From NCBI GenBank assembly GCA_913774625.1, contig CAJYHL010000051.1:62001-126000 (forward strand): DNA of 64,000 nt, written 5' to 3'. This stretch comes from an uncultured Acidovorax sp. (lineage in GTDB: Bacteria; Pseudomonadota; Gammaproteobacteria; Burkholderiales; Burkholderiaceae_C). Positions 7,647 to 16,167 of the stretch are shown piece by piece. A program made the translations under genes and the position numbers. How positions within the stretch are numbered: the first letter of the stretch is position 1; each line of letters opens with the position of its first letter. The notes under the pieces were generated by a model. That model was given only the letters and a program-made list of their open reading frames with translations, searched no databases and had not been told where the DNA came from.

Positions 7647-9773
7647 ATGCCACCCCGCATCGTTGCTTTCCTTTCCATTCCGGGCGGCGCCCGGCTGCAC
7701 GCCATGGCCTGCGCCGTTCCGGCCTTGATCGCCGCCGTGCCTGCCGCGGCCCAGCCGGCTTCGTCTCTTCCTCCGTCCGGTGCGGCTGCGCCATCCACCG
7801 GATCGGCTGCATCGGCCCCTTCTGCCGATGCCGCGCTCTCCCTGGGCACTGTGCAGGTGCAGGCCGCCTCCACCGGGCCGCTGCCCGTGCGTGGCGTGTT
7901 CAGCTCGGTGGACATCCTGGGCGCCAGCCTCGTGCAGGACCAGCATGTGGACTACAGCTGGGAGCTGTTCTCCCGCGCGCCCGGCATCCAGGTCACGCCC
8001 TTCCGCCAGGGCACGGATGCCGGGCGCTTTTCCATGCGCGGCTTCAACGGCGAGGGCCGCGTCAACGCCGTGAAGCTGCTGATCGACGGCATTCCGTCCA
8101 ACGACAACGCGGGCGGCATGCCGTTCCTGGACGCGGTGTTCCCCATCGATATCGAGGCCATCGAGATCGTGCGCGGCACCAACGACCCGCGCTACGGCCT
8201 GAACAACATCGCCGGCAATGCCAACGTCATCACCCGCACGGGCGGCAACGAGGGCCGCGCCACGGCCACCGTGGGCAGCTTCGGCACGCGCGAGCTGCAG
8301 GTGGCCAAGGGCATCGAAAGCGGCAACTGGAGTCAGAACTATTCGCTGGCCTGGCGCGACGGCGACGGCTGGCGCGACCATGCCGACGCCACCAAGCATG
8401 CGCTGTCGGGCAAGTGGTTCTACACCACCGACGACGGCCGCTGGCGCGCGGGCCTCTCGGCGCGGGCCTACCGCAACCGGGCGCTGGAGTCGGGCTATCT
8501 CACCTGGGACCAGGCCCAGGCCGCGCCGCGCAGCTCGCCGCCCTGGTCCGCTTCCGACCGCAGCATGCGCGACACCACGCAGCTGGGCCTCTATCTGGAC
8601 GGCGAGCTGGCCGAGCGCCTGTCGTGGTCCACCCGTATCTACCGCAACCACTACGAGAACCAGCGCTGGGTACGCTTCTCGCAGGCCGGCGTGCAGCAGG
8701 AGCGCGACAACGACGAGACCCACCACGGCGTCATCTCCACGCTGACCTGGCGCCCGCAGGTGCGCTGGGCGCATGAATTCACGCTCGAAGGCGGGCTGGA
8801 CGCGCAGTGGCAGGACAACGCCGCCCAGCGGTACCGTACCGTGGACCGCGTGCGCACCTCGCAGATCCGCGACTGGAGCTTCGACCTGAACACGCGCGGC
8901 GCCTACGTGCAGGCCGTGATCCGCCCGGTGGCGGCGCTGAAGATCGTGCCCGCCCTGCGCGTGGACCGGGTCGGCGGCTCGTTCGACAACCTGCAGACCG
9001 GCGCCGTCGCGCCCACTTACGACTACGGCAGCATCCGCCAGCCCAAGATCAGCGTGGCCTATGCCTTGCGCGACGACCTCAGCGTCTATGGCAACTGGGG
9101 CCGCACCTTCCAGATCGGCACCGGCATCGATGCCTACCGCACCCAGGCGCGCAACCTCTCGCCGTCCATCAACGACGGCTGGGAAAGCGGCGTGAAGTTC
9201 CAGCCCCTGCCGTGGCTGAACGCCCGCGTGGCCTACTGGGAGCAGCGCGCCTCGGGCGAGGTCACGCGCGTGCTGGGCGTCGACGGCCTGCCCGACCCCG
9301 GCGGCCAGGGCAACGTGGGCCGCACGCTGCGCCGGGGCTACGACCTGCAGCTCAATGCCCAGATGGGCGCGCGCCTGACCGGCTGGCTGGCCTGGTCGCA
9401 CCAACTGGCCCGCATCGTCACGCCCGACCCCAGCGCGCCGCAGACCGCCGGCAAGGAAGTGGAGAACGTGCCGCACTACCTGGCCACCGCCGGCGTGCAG
9501 TACCGTGCCACCGACCGGCTGCGCCTCTCAGCCTCGGCCAGCGCCCAGGGCAACTACTGGCTGGACCGCGCCAACACCCTGCCGCGCACCGGCGGCTTCG
9601 CGCTGCTCAACCTGGGCGCGCAGTGGCAGCTCACGCCCACGGTCGATGTGAGCCTGCAGGTCAACAATGCGACCGACCGCCGCTATGTCTATGCCTGGTA
9701 CGACAGCGGCTCCTCCGGCTATTCGCCGGGCGACGGGCGCAGCGTGGCGTTCACTCTGGGCTCGAAATTCTAG
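7647..9773 (+). CDS. TonB-dependent outer-membrane receptor
   Basis: A 708-residue receptor. The signal peptide (about 1-40, ending near VPAAAQ) is followed by a plug domain at ~70-190 (FSMRGFNGEGRVNAVKLLIDG, then IEIVRGTNDPRYGLNNIAGN) and a long beta-barrel that ends in F (FTLGSKF), the outer-membrane insertion signal. A TonB box is not obvious; the stretch LGTVQVQA near residue 70 is the candidate. ATG at 7647 is chosen because it puts the hydrophobic signal near the N-terminus. With DUF2946 before and a PepSY membrane protein after, the likely cargo is a metal chelate such as a ferric siderophore or copper complex; the exact ligand is not deducible. Confidence 0.92.
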   Translation: MPPRIVAFLSIPGGARLHAMACAVPALIAAVPAAAQPASSLPPSGAAAPSTGSAASAPSADAALSLGTVQVQAASTGPLPVRGVFSSVDILGASLVQDQHVDYSWELFSRAPGIQVTPFRQGTDAGRFSMRGFNGEGRVNAVKLLIDGIPSNDNAGGMPFLDAVFPIDIEAIEIVRGTNDPRYGLNNIAGNANVITRTGGNEGRATATVGSFGTRELQVAKGIESGNWSQNYSLAWRDGDGWRDHADATKHALSGKWFYTTDDGRWRAGLSARAYRNRALESGYLTWDQAQAAPRSSPPWSASDRSMRDTTQLGLYLDGELAERLSWSTRIYRNHYENQRWVRFSQAGVQQERDNDETHHGVISTLTWRPQVRWAHEFTLEGGLDAQWQDNAAQRYRTVDRVRTSQIRDWSFDLNTRGAYVQAVIRPVAALKIVPALRVDRVGGSFDNLQTGAVAPTYDYGSIRQPKISVAYALRDDLSVYGNWGRTFQIGTGIDAYRTQARNLSPSINDGWESGVKFQPLPWLNARVAYWEQRASGEVTRVLGVDGLPDPGGQGNVGRTLRRGYDLQLNAQMGARLTGWLAWSHQLARIVTPDPSAPQTAGKEVENVPHYLATAGVQYRATDRLRLSASASAQGNYWLDRANTLPRTGGFALLNLGAQWQLTPTVDVSLQVNNATDRRYVYAWYDSGSSGYSPGDGRSVAFTLGSKF

Positions 9774-9794
9774 TGGGGCAGCAACACCTCCCTG

Positions 9795-9840
9795 AGGCCC
9801 TGCGGGCCTTCCCTCCGCTCTCGCAGGGCTGCGCCCTGCG
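9795..9840. repeat. two consecutive GC-rich hairpins between receptor and PepSY gene
   Basis: The first hairpin (9795-9809) has arms AGGCCC/GGGCCT with loop TGC; the second (9822-9840) has arms CGCAGGGC/GCCCTGCG with loop TGC. Identical loops and GC-rich stems give the look of a REP-type intergenic element, or of a pause or processing site. There is no T tract, so a standard intrinsic terminator is unlikely. Confidence 0.4.
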
Positions 9841-9965
9841 GGCAGAGGGACGCAGCCCTCGCTGCGGAGCGGCCCTTGCTCGGCTGCTGCTGGCCCGGGC
9901 CGTGCCCGTATCAGAGGCTGCTGGCAGAGCGCTGCGTCATGGATCACTGCAATCGAAATACCGCC

Positions 9966-11387
9966 ATGCCATCCACCACTGACACCTTGCCTCCCCTGGC
10001 CCCCAGCCTCTACCGCGCCGTATGGCGCTGGCATTTCTATGCCGGCCTGCTGGTGCTGCCTTTCATCGCCTGGCTGGCGGTGACGGGCGCGGCCTTCCTG
10101 TTCCATGACGAGATCGACGGCTGGTATCACCGCGACCTGCTCGGCGTGCCCGCCGCATCGGCCGGGCGGGCCGCGCTGCCGCATGGGCGCATCGTCGGCG
10201 CGGCGCTGGCGGCCCATCCGGGCGCGCAATGGTTCCGCTATACGCCCGCGCCGGACGCGCAGCATTCCGCCAGCGTGGGCGTGGCCCTGCCGCAGGGCGG
10301 CGCGCGCCTGGCGGTCTATGTGGACCCGGCCACGGCCCGCGTGCTGGGCGAGCTGCCCGAGCGCGGCACGCTGATGTGGACCGTGCGCCAGCTGCACAGC
10401 CTGAAGTACTTCGGCCCCGTCGCGCGCGGCTTCATGGAAATGGCGGCCGGCTGGGCCCTGGTGCTGGTCGCCAGCGGCATCTACCTGTGGTGGCCCCGGG
10501 GCGGCAAGGGCCCGGGTGGCGTGGTGGCGGTGCGAGGCCGCCCGGCCCAGCGCGTCTTCTGGCGCGACCTGCACGCCATCACCGGCGTATCGGTGGGGCT
10601 GGTGCTGGCCTTCCTGGCGATCACCGGCATGCCCTGGTCGGTGCTCTGGGGCAGCCAGGTCAATGCCTGGGCCAACGGCCAGAACTTCGGCTACCCGGCC
10701 GGCGTGCGCGTGCAGCTGCCCCTGTCGGGCCAGCGCTTGGCCGACGTGGCCCATGTGCCCTGGACGCTGCAGCAGGCCCGCCTGCCCGGCGACCCGCATG
10801 CCGGCCATGAAGGCCACGGCAGCGCGGCGCCCGCCGCAGCCGAAGATCCGCTGCTGGGCACGCCGCTGTCCCTCGACGCCGCCATGGCCGTGATCGGCCG
10901 GCTGGGGCTGGCGCCGGGCTACAGCGTCACCGCGCCGAACGGCGCCCGGGGCGTGTTCACCGCATCGGCCTATCCGCACGACCTGGCCCGCCAGCGCGTG
11001 GTGCACATCGACCGCTACAGCGGCGCCGTGCTGCTGGACCAGGGCTATGCCGACTACGGCCCCGCCGGCCAGGCGCTGGAATGGGGCATCAACGTCCACC
11101 TGGGGCAGGAATACGGCGCGCTCAACCAGTGGCTGCTGCTGGCGGCCTGCGTGGCCACCCTGCTGCTGTGCGTGACGGGTGCCATCGCCTGGTGGAAGCG
11201 CCGCCCCAGCGGCGGCGGCCTGGCCGTGCCGCCGCTGCCCGCGCGCCCCGAGGCGCTGGCCGGGCTCACGGCGGTGCTGGCGCTGGGCGGCGTGGTGTTC
11301 CCTCTGGTGGGGCTGTCGCTGCTGGTGGTGCTGGGGAGCGATCTGTGGTGGCAGCGGCGGCTGGCGGCGCGGATGCGGGCAGTGTGA
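9966..11387 (+). CDS. PepSY-associated transmembrane protein (putative ferric-siderophore reductase type)
   Basis: A protein of about 473 residues with four main membrane segments: one near residue 20-45 (FYAGLLVLPFIAWLAVTG), two in the middle (AAGWALVLVASGIYLWWP and VGLVLAFLAITGMPW) and a C-terminal pair after LLLAACVATLLLCVTGAIAWW. Large periplasmic PepSY-like loops lie between them, including a His-rich patch (HAGHEGHG). Members next to TonB receptors are thought to reduce ferric siderophores in the periplasm. An in-frame ATG at 9939 is also possible; 9966 puts the membrane start motif YRAVWRWHFYAGL at the usual distance. Neither candidate has a strong ribosome-binding site. Confidence 0.85.
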   Translation: MPSTTDTLPPLAPSLYRAVWRWHFYAGLLVLPFIAWLAVTGAAFLFHDEIDGWYHRDLLGVPAASAGRAALPHGRIVGAALAAHPGAQWFRYTPAPDAQHSASVGVALPQGGARLAVYVDPATARVLGELPERGTLMWTVRQLHSLKYFGPVARGFMEMAAGWALVLVASGIYLWWPRGGKGPGGVVAVRGRPAQRVFWRDLHAITGVSVGLVLAFLAITGMPWSVLWGSQVNAWANGQNFGYPAGVRVQLPLSGQRLADVAHVPWTLQQARLPGDPHAGHEGHGSAAPAAAEDPLLGTPLSLDAAMAVIGRLGLAPGYSVTAPNGARGVFTASAYPHDLARQRVVHIDRYSGAVLLDQGYADYGPAGQALEWGINVHLGQEYGALNQWLLLAACVATLLLCVTGAIAWWKRRPSGGGLAVPPLPARPEALAGLTAVLALGGVVFPLVGLSLLVVLGSDLWWQRRLAARMRAV

Positions 11388-11525
11388 ATGGGTAGAAACC
11401 GGGCGGTGGTCTTGGGCCTGGAAACTCCATGAATGCCAAGTGGGCTCTACTCTCGGCCACTGCTATCTTTCCGTTATCGCCTGCCATCGAACGCGGGCCC
11501 TGCCAGAAAGAAACGAGGCTTGGCC

Positions 11526-12017
11526 ATGAAATTCAACAATATCCTCGGCAACGTCATGCTTGCGGTGCTACTCGCATCGTGTTCCAGCCTGCCCAGCACA
11601 AGCTCCGCTGACCAGGGGCTTGGCCTTTGGCTTGTGCCGGTCAACCATACGGATCGCGATGCCTCCAATATTTTCGTTGACGGTGCATGGGCCGGTAATG
11701 TGGGGCGCCAGGGGGGAGGCGGCGGCGCAGCCTGCTGCATCGCGGGGCGAGCGGATTGGTCAAAGCCCGTGGAGGTGAAATGGGAGTGGGGCTACGAGGT
11801 GGATCCACTCACAAAGAAGGTCACCATTCCGGATGAGCCACATTCCACCATGGTTGCTTTGCCTGGGGTGCCCAAGCGCCTGAACAAGTCCATCAAGGAA
11901 GAGTGGTCCAGGGAGGACTACATGGCCGATGAGGCTTATCTCTGCGTGATTTTCCGGTCGCGCGAGAAAGTCGAGCTCGCTTATTCTTACAGCGGCGGCG
12001 AGTGTCGGAAGAAATAG
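11526..12017 (+). CDS. DUF3304 lipoprotein, copy 1 (putative lipase immunity protein)
   Basis: A 163-residue predicted lipoprotein. The signal peptide ends in a lipobox LASC with C19 as the acylated residue, so the protein should sit in the periplasm on a membrane. The rest (WLVPVNHTDRDASNIFVDG, a Gly5 turn followed by AACC, then WEWGYEVDP) matches the DUF3304 pattern. DUF3304 lipoproteins are repeatedly found beside DUF2235 lipases of type VI secretion systems and are taken as immunity proteins against them; that role is inferred from context. ATG at 11526 is chosen because an upstream in-frame start would bury the lipobox. Base composition is more A/T-rich than in the flanking core genes. 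Confidence 0.85.
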   Translation: MKFNNILGNVMLAVLLASCSSLPSTSSADQGLGLWLVPVNHTDRDASNIFVDGAWAGNVGRQGGGGGAACCIAGRADWSKPVEVKWEWGYEVDPLTKKVTIPDEPHSTMVALPGVPKRLNKSIKEEWSREDYMADEAYLCVIFRSREKVELAYSYSGGECRKK

Positions 12018-12078
12018 CTGTCTTCCCGGTAACTTCTGCCTTCAGATGGGCCCTGCCAGAAAGAAACGAGGCTTCGCC

Positions 12079-12570
12079 ATGAAATTCAACAATATCCTCG
12101 GCAACGTCATGCTTGCGGTGCTGCTCGCATCGTGCTCCAGCCTGCCCAGCACGAGCTCAGCTGACCAGGGGCCTGGCCTTTGGCTTGTGCCGGTCAACCA
12201 TACGGATCGCTATGCCTCCAATATTTTCGTTGACGGTGCATGGGCTGGTAATGTGGGGCGCCAAGGTGGAGGGGGCGGCGCAGCCTGCTGCATCGCGGGG
12301 AGAGCGGATTGGTCAAAGCCCGTGGAGGTTAAATGGGAGTGGGGCTACGAGGTGGACCCCATCACAAAGAAGGTCACCATTCCGGATGAGCCACATTCCA
12401 CCATGGTTGCTTTGCCTGGGGTGCCCAAGCGTCTTAACAAGTCCATCAAGGAAGAGTGGTCCAGAGAGGACTACATGGCCGATGAGGCATATCTCTGCGT
12501 TATCTTCCGTTCACGCGAGAAAGTCGAACTCGCATACTCATACAGCCGAGGGGGCTGCAAACAAAAGTAA
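12079..12570 (+). CDS. DUF3304 lipoprotein, copy 2 (putative lipase immunity protein)
   Basis: A near-identical second copy, 163 residues with the same LASC lipobox (C19). Differences from copy 1 are P for L at 32, Y for D at 45, I for L at 95 and a changed tail (RGGCKQK in place of GGECRKK). It lies 18 bases upstream of the DUF2235 gene, so it is the copy most directly linked to the putative effector. The divergence is concentrated in surface-type residues and the C-terminus, which would suit slightly different partner specificities, but with so few changes simple dosage is equally likely. Confidence 0.85.
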   Translation: MKFNNILGNVMLAVLLASCSSLPSTSSADQGPGLWLVPVNHTDRYASNIFVDGAWAGNVGRQGGGGGAACCIAGRADWSKPVEVKWEWGYEVDPITKKVTIPDEPHSTMVALPGVPKRLNKSIKEEWSREDYMADEAYLCVIFRSREKVELAYSYSRGGCKQK

Positions 12571-12588
12571 AGAGTCAAGGAGAGGGGA

Positions 12589-14175
12589 ATGAGCATCAAG
12601 CAAGGAGAAGCCGCAATCACAGATGAGCAGCTGGGAAATGCCCATCGGCAAGGTGCTTTGAAGACGATGAGGGAGCAACTGGCGTGGTGCAAGTCCGAAG
12701 TGTCTCCCTACGAACGCGTCCGATGCCGGTTGTATCCAAAGCTCGCTTTCTTCTTCGACGGGACTGGCAACAATCTGTGGGAAGAACTCAAGAAGCCCGC
12801 CGAGGAGCGGGCCTTGTCAAATATTGCGAAGCTATACCAAGCTGCGGTCAACGATAAGGAGGGTGTGGAAGCCGTCCCTACGTACATTACCGGCGTTGGC
12901 ACACCCTACCGATACCCTTTCAGCAATATTTCGCCCAACGAAGACAGGGGCGGCCTCATGGGGATGGGGTTCGGAGCGGGCGGAGATATGCGGCTGGCAG
13001 CGGCCTTGTTCGAGTTTCGTCGGCTGCTTGAAATCGAATGGAGCGGCGGCGCGCTTCGCCACATGCAATGGGTCAGCCTGTCGGTGTTCGGCTTTTCCCG
13101 GGGCGCCACCCTCGCGCGTGCCTTCGTTCGGCGGCTGATCGCCGAGCAATGCGAGCGCACGGCGGAGGGCCTGGTGTGGAAAGGCACGCATGGCGATTGC
13201 GTCCGCCTGCGCATCGTGTTCATGGGGCTGTTCGAAACCGTGGCCTCCGTCGGCGGCCCTGGCATGCACCTGGCCTGGGGTTCGGAACTGGCCATTCCGA
13301 AGGAGGTCGAGCGCTGCGTCCACCATGTGGCCGGGCACGAGGTGCGCCAGGCATTCCCGCTCGATTCGGTGCGGGTGGGCCAGTCCTACCCGGGCAACTG
13401 CGAAGAAGTCGTGTATCCCGGTGTCCACTCCGATGTGGGCGGTGGATACTTCGACGGATTTCAGGGGCGCAGCAATCAACTGTCCCGCATTCCGCTGCGA
13501 CACATGTATGCCGAAGCGCTCAAGAGCGGTGTCATGCTGCAGCGGTTCGACGAAATTCCTCCGAAAGATCAGGCGGAAATGACGCTGCCCGATGACTCGC
13601 CGGTACTCGCCAGATACGGTGCTTACATGGATGCCCTGCCGCCATCCGGTGGATCGCTTGAGAGTCTTATCCACGGCCATCGCATCGCGCAGTTCCAGTG
13701 GCGAAGCGCCATCACCCGTGCAGGGCAGGACACGCGGGTGCTGGGCGCGCTGTACCGGCAGGTCGATCCAGCCATGTGCGAGGCCGTGCCCGCCCAGGAC
13801 AACCACAAGACGTGCCCGCCCAGAACCTGGAAATACCAGCTTCCACGCACACCCGATGAACAGGCCAGGCAGTTGCTGGCCGAGCATCGCCGATTGGTCA
13901 GGCACATTCCATCCATCCGGAATCCGATGGAACGCCAGGGTGATATGGATTTTTCGAGGCCCCGAACGGCTTATGAAGACCTCATCATCGCGGCCTGGGA
14001 TTCTGCGGCAGATCAACCGGAACTGGTGGAGACGTTCCTCGCGGAAAACGTCCATGATTCGGTGGCGCACTTCACCGACTGGCCTTGCGCTTTGCATGAG
14101 CAGCGTGGCGTTTACTGCGACCATGATCGGTATCTGGCACGCATCCCCCAGCAGCCCGCGACGGCGGTCACATGA
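12589..14175 (+). CDS. DUF2235 phospholipase-type protein (Tle1-like type VI effector candidate)
   Basis: A 528-residue alpha/beta-hydrolase of the DUF2235 family, which includes Tle1 phospholipases delivered by type VI secretion. The N-terminal strand carries FFFDGTGNN (54-62), the nucleophile elbow is GFSRG with S170, and HSDVGGGY (280-287) is the conserved second-half motif. A C-terminal VHDSVAHF probably supplies the catalytic His. At the position where many relatives read LFDTVAS this one reads LFETVAS (E216). There is no signal peptide, as expected for a type VI cargo. AGGAGAGGGG precedes the ATG. No VgrG, PAAR or adaptor gene lies nearby, so delivery would rely on a distant apparatus. 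Two DUF3304 lipoprotein genes lie directly upstream. Confidence 0.87.
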   Translation: MSIKQGEAAITDEQLGNAHRQGALKTMREQLAWCKSEVSPYERVRCRLYPKLAFFFDGTGNNLWEELKKPAEERALSNIAKLYQAAVNDKEGVEAVPTYITGVGTPYRYPFSNISPNEDRGGLMGMGFGAGGDMRLAAALFEFRRLLEIEWSGGALRHMQWVSLSVFGFSRGATLARAFVRRLIAEQCERTAEGLVWKGTHGDCVRLRIVFMGLFETVASVGGPGMHLAWGSELAIPKEVERCVHHVAGHEVRQAFPLDSVRVGQSYPGNCEEVVYPGVHSDVGGGYFDGFQGRSNQLSRIPLRHMYAEALKSGVMLQRFDEIPPKDQAEMTLPDDSPVLARYGAYMDALPPSGGSLESLIHGHRIAQFQWRSAITRAGQDTRVLGALYRQVDPAMCEAVPAQDNHKTCPPRTWKYQLPRTPDEQARQLLAEHRRLVRHIPSIRNPMERQGDMDFSRPRTAYEDLIIAAWDSAADQPELVETFLAENVHDSVAHFTDWPCALHEQRGVYCDHDRYLARIPQQPATAVT

Positions 14176-14376
14176 ACGCGTTCTGAGCCGTGCCGCGGTG
14201 GCTGACAGTCCATGCGCACAGGTGCGCATATGCGTGCATGAGGCCGGGACAGGCTGGCTCCCCAATCGTTCGCCTAGCTTCCACAGGCTACGGGATGCGA
14301 CAGCTATGCCGCAAAACCGTTGCATGGTCAAACACTCGTGAGACCATAAGCCCGTTCCGTCACACTACAGAATTAC

Positions 14377-15738
14377 ATGTCGTTTCCGCAGCCAGTGCGC
14401 GACCGCCGCGTCGTCATCATCGGGTTTGGTCTGGTCGGCCCGGCTATCGTCCCTTTGCTTATCAAGGATCTTGGGATAAAGAGGGAAAAAATCCTCGCGA
14501 TCTCGGCAAACGAAGATGGCAGCCAGGACGCGACCCGTCTTGGGATCAAGTTTCTGTGTCTCCCGCTGACCAGGCAAAACTACGGAAGCGTCTTGGCCGA
14601 CAAGTTGACCTCAGGCGACTGGCTCATCAACGTCAGTGTGGACGTTTCGAGTTTGGCGCTCATCGACTGGGCGCAAGAAAATGGCATCCATTATTTGGAT
14701 ACCTGTATCGAGCCATGGGCCGGCGGGTATGAATCTTCCGATGTCGCCAGCACCACCAATTATGATTTGCGGCGCCAGGCGCTCGATAAGGCTGCCGCGG
14801 GCAAGCCTACCGCCATCATCGCCCACGGGGCCAATCCAGGGCTGATCACGCACATCGCGAAAGAAGGCCTGTTGAAGATCGCAGCCATCCTCGGCCACGA
14901 ATTCTCAGGGCATTGGGGGGAACTGGCCGAGCGATGTGGCGTGCGAGTCGTCCAGATCGCCGAAAAGGACAGCCAGCAGACGGCGGGCAGCCCGAATACG
15001 AACACTTTCTTCAACACCTGGTCGGTAACTGGTTTCCTGGCCGAGCTCGATCAACGCGCTGAGATCGGCTGGGGAACCCACGAAGCAGGGATGCCAGCCG
15101 GCGCCGCAGAACATGAATTGGGCGACCGATCGGCCATATACCTTGAATCACGGGGATGTGAGACGGTGGTCAAGTCGTGGGTGCCCGGGGCGGGGCCCGT
15201 TACCGCACTGGCGATACCGCACCATGAAGCCAGTTCATTGGCCTCCTTGTTCAGCGTCCACCACGGTACTGCGCTCCGGTACCGGCCGACCGTCTACTAC
15301 GCCTACGACCCAGCCCCCGCAGCCCAGGCGTCAATCAGCACTTGGAAGGAGAGAGGCAGGCAGAGGCCGGAGCGCGGCCGTGTTCTGAGAGATGAACTGA
15401 CCTCCGGATCGGATGACCTCGGCGTGCTGTTCCTGACGACGTCGGGCGGATTCTGGTACGGATCGCGCCTGAGTCTTTCTCAGGCCCGCCGACTCGCTCC
15501 CTGCAACACCGCCACATCGTTGCAAGTTGCGGCTGGCATCATCGGTGCGCTCACGTGGCTGGGCCTCCATCCCGAGGCCGGAGTGGTGGAGGCCGAGAAC
15601 ATAGACCACCAGGTCGTGATGAACATTGCCAGGCCCTATCTGGGTGAACTGGAGCTTCACGCCACCCATTGGATGCCTGGAGAACAAGACAATTTCAGGT
15701 TCGAAGCATTTGTAGAAAAGAATATGGAGGGTATGTGA
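14377..15738 (+). CDS. homospermidine synthase
   Basis: A 453-residue protein of the saccharopine-dehydrogenase-like homospermidine synthase family, which makes sym-homospermidine from putrescine using NAD+ as a prosthetic group. A Rossmann motif GFGLVG is at 16-21. Family markers are YLDTCIEPW (with the conserved Glu and Trp), HGANPGLITH, and HHEASSL, where the Glu matches an active-site acidic residue. It begins a four-gene operon: its TGA overlaps the GTG start of the DUF1190 gene by four bases. The 201 bases upstream hold the likely promoter. The block is more A/T-rich than the core genes on either side. Confidence 0.9.
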   Translation: MSFPQPVRDRRVVIIGFGLVGPAIVPLLIKDLGIKREKILAISANEDGSQDATRLGIKFLCLPLTRQNYGSVLADKLTSGDWLINVSVDVSSLALIDWAQENGIHYLDTCIEPWAGGYESSDVASTTNYDLRRQALDKAAAGKPTAIIAHGANPGLITHIAKEGLLKIAAILGHEFSGHWGELAERCGVRVVQIAEKDSQQTAGSPNTNTFFNTWSVTGFLAELDQRAEIGWGTHEAGMPAGAAEHELGDRSAIYLESRGCETVVKSWVPGAGPVTALAIPHHEASSLASLFSVHHGTALRYRPTVYYAYDPAPAAQASISTWKERGRQRPERGRVLRDELTSGSDDLGVLFLTTSGGFWYGSRLSLSQARRLAPCNTATSLQVAAGIIGALTWLGLHPEAGVVEAENIDHQVVMNIARPYLGELELHATHWMPGEQDNFRFEAFVEKNMEGM

Positions 15739-16163
15739 AGAGATCACTGACGGTTAAGCTGGTTTTTCTCGGAACGGTTGCCTCTGCCGTCACGGCTTGC
15801 GGGCGCGAAGAAAAGATTCAGGTCCATCAGCAGACATATGCATCGCGAGAGGCGTGCGAGGCCGATTGGGGCCGCGATAACGACGACTGCAAGCCGGATA
15901 CCACCTCGTCAAGCAGCGGAGGTTCGCATGGTGGCAGCAGTGCCTACGTAGGGCCCAGATATTACTGGGACCGGGGTTTGGGCCATCCGATGGTGGTGGA
16001 GCCTTCTGGTGCCACCCGCCCAGCACCTGGAAGCCACGTGACGGCGAATGGATCCAGCCTGGCCCGGGCCGTCTCTACGGCATCGGCCAGCCGTAGCTCT
16101 TCCGGCTCCGTCGTTCGTGGTGGATTCGGAACAAGCGCCCACGCAATGTCCGCAGGAGGCTGA
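15735..16163 (+). CDS. DUF1190 (YgiB-like) lipoprotein
   Basis: A 142-residue predicted lipoprotein: a short signal peptide, then a lipobox VTAC with C22. Its markers match YgiB/DUF1190: a paired-cysteine segment (ACEADWGRDNDDCK), a Ser/Gly-rich middle and a C-terminal VRGGFGTSAH motif that corresponds to the RGGFG tail of the E. coli protein. The start is a GTG inside the overlap GTGA with the preceding stop, with GGAGG just upstream, so translation is coupled to homospermidine synthase. The next gene is a YgiC-like ligase, reproducing the E. coli ygiB-ygiC pair. The function of this family is not established. Confidence 0.85.
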   Translation: MKRSLTVKLVFLGTVASAVTACGREEKIQVHQQTYASREACEADWGRDNDDCKPDTTSSSSGGSHGGSSAYVGPRYYWDRGLGHPMVVEPSGATRPAPGSHVTANGSSLARAVSTASASRSSSGSVVRGGFGTSAHAMSAGG

Positions 16164-16167
16164 ACGA

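Larger units (their letters stand above)
11495..12570 (+). repeat. tandem duplication of a lipoprotein gene, 553-base period
   Basis: Two copies of a roughly 520-base unit lie head to tail: 11495-12017 and 12048-12570. Each begins GGGCCCTGCCAGAAAGAAAC, includes the same ribosome-binding leader and ends at the gene's stop. The encoded proteins differ at only 7 of 163 positions, four of them in the last seven residues, so the duplication is recent or kept similar by gene conversion. Confidence 0.95.

Noticed and set aside
7020-9476. Very long open frame on the minus strand opposite the TonB receptor (and similar ones opposite uvrA, liuD and others)
   Set aside because: High-GC coding DNA leaves long open antisense frames. 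The products are Arg/Gly/Ala/His-rich with no domain pattern, while the plus-strand frame is a complete, recognisable receptor.
14190-14732. Open frame of 180 codons starting before homospermidine synthase
   Set aside because: It runs in another frame across the synthase start, has no ribosome-binding site and no recognisable protein features.
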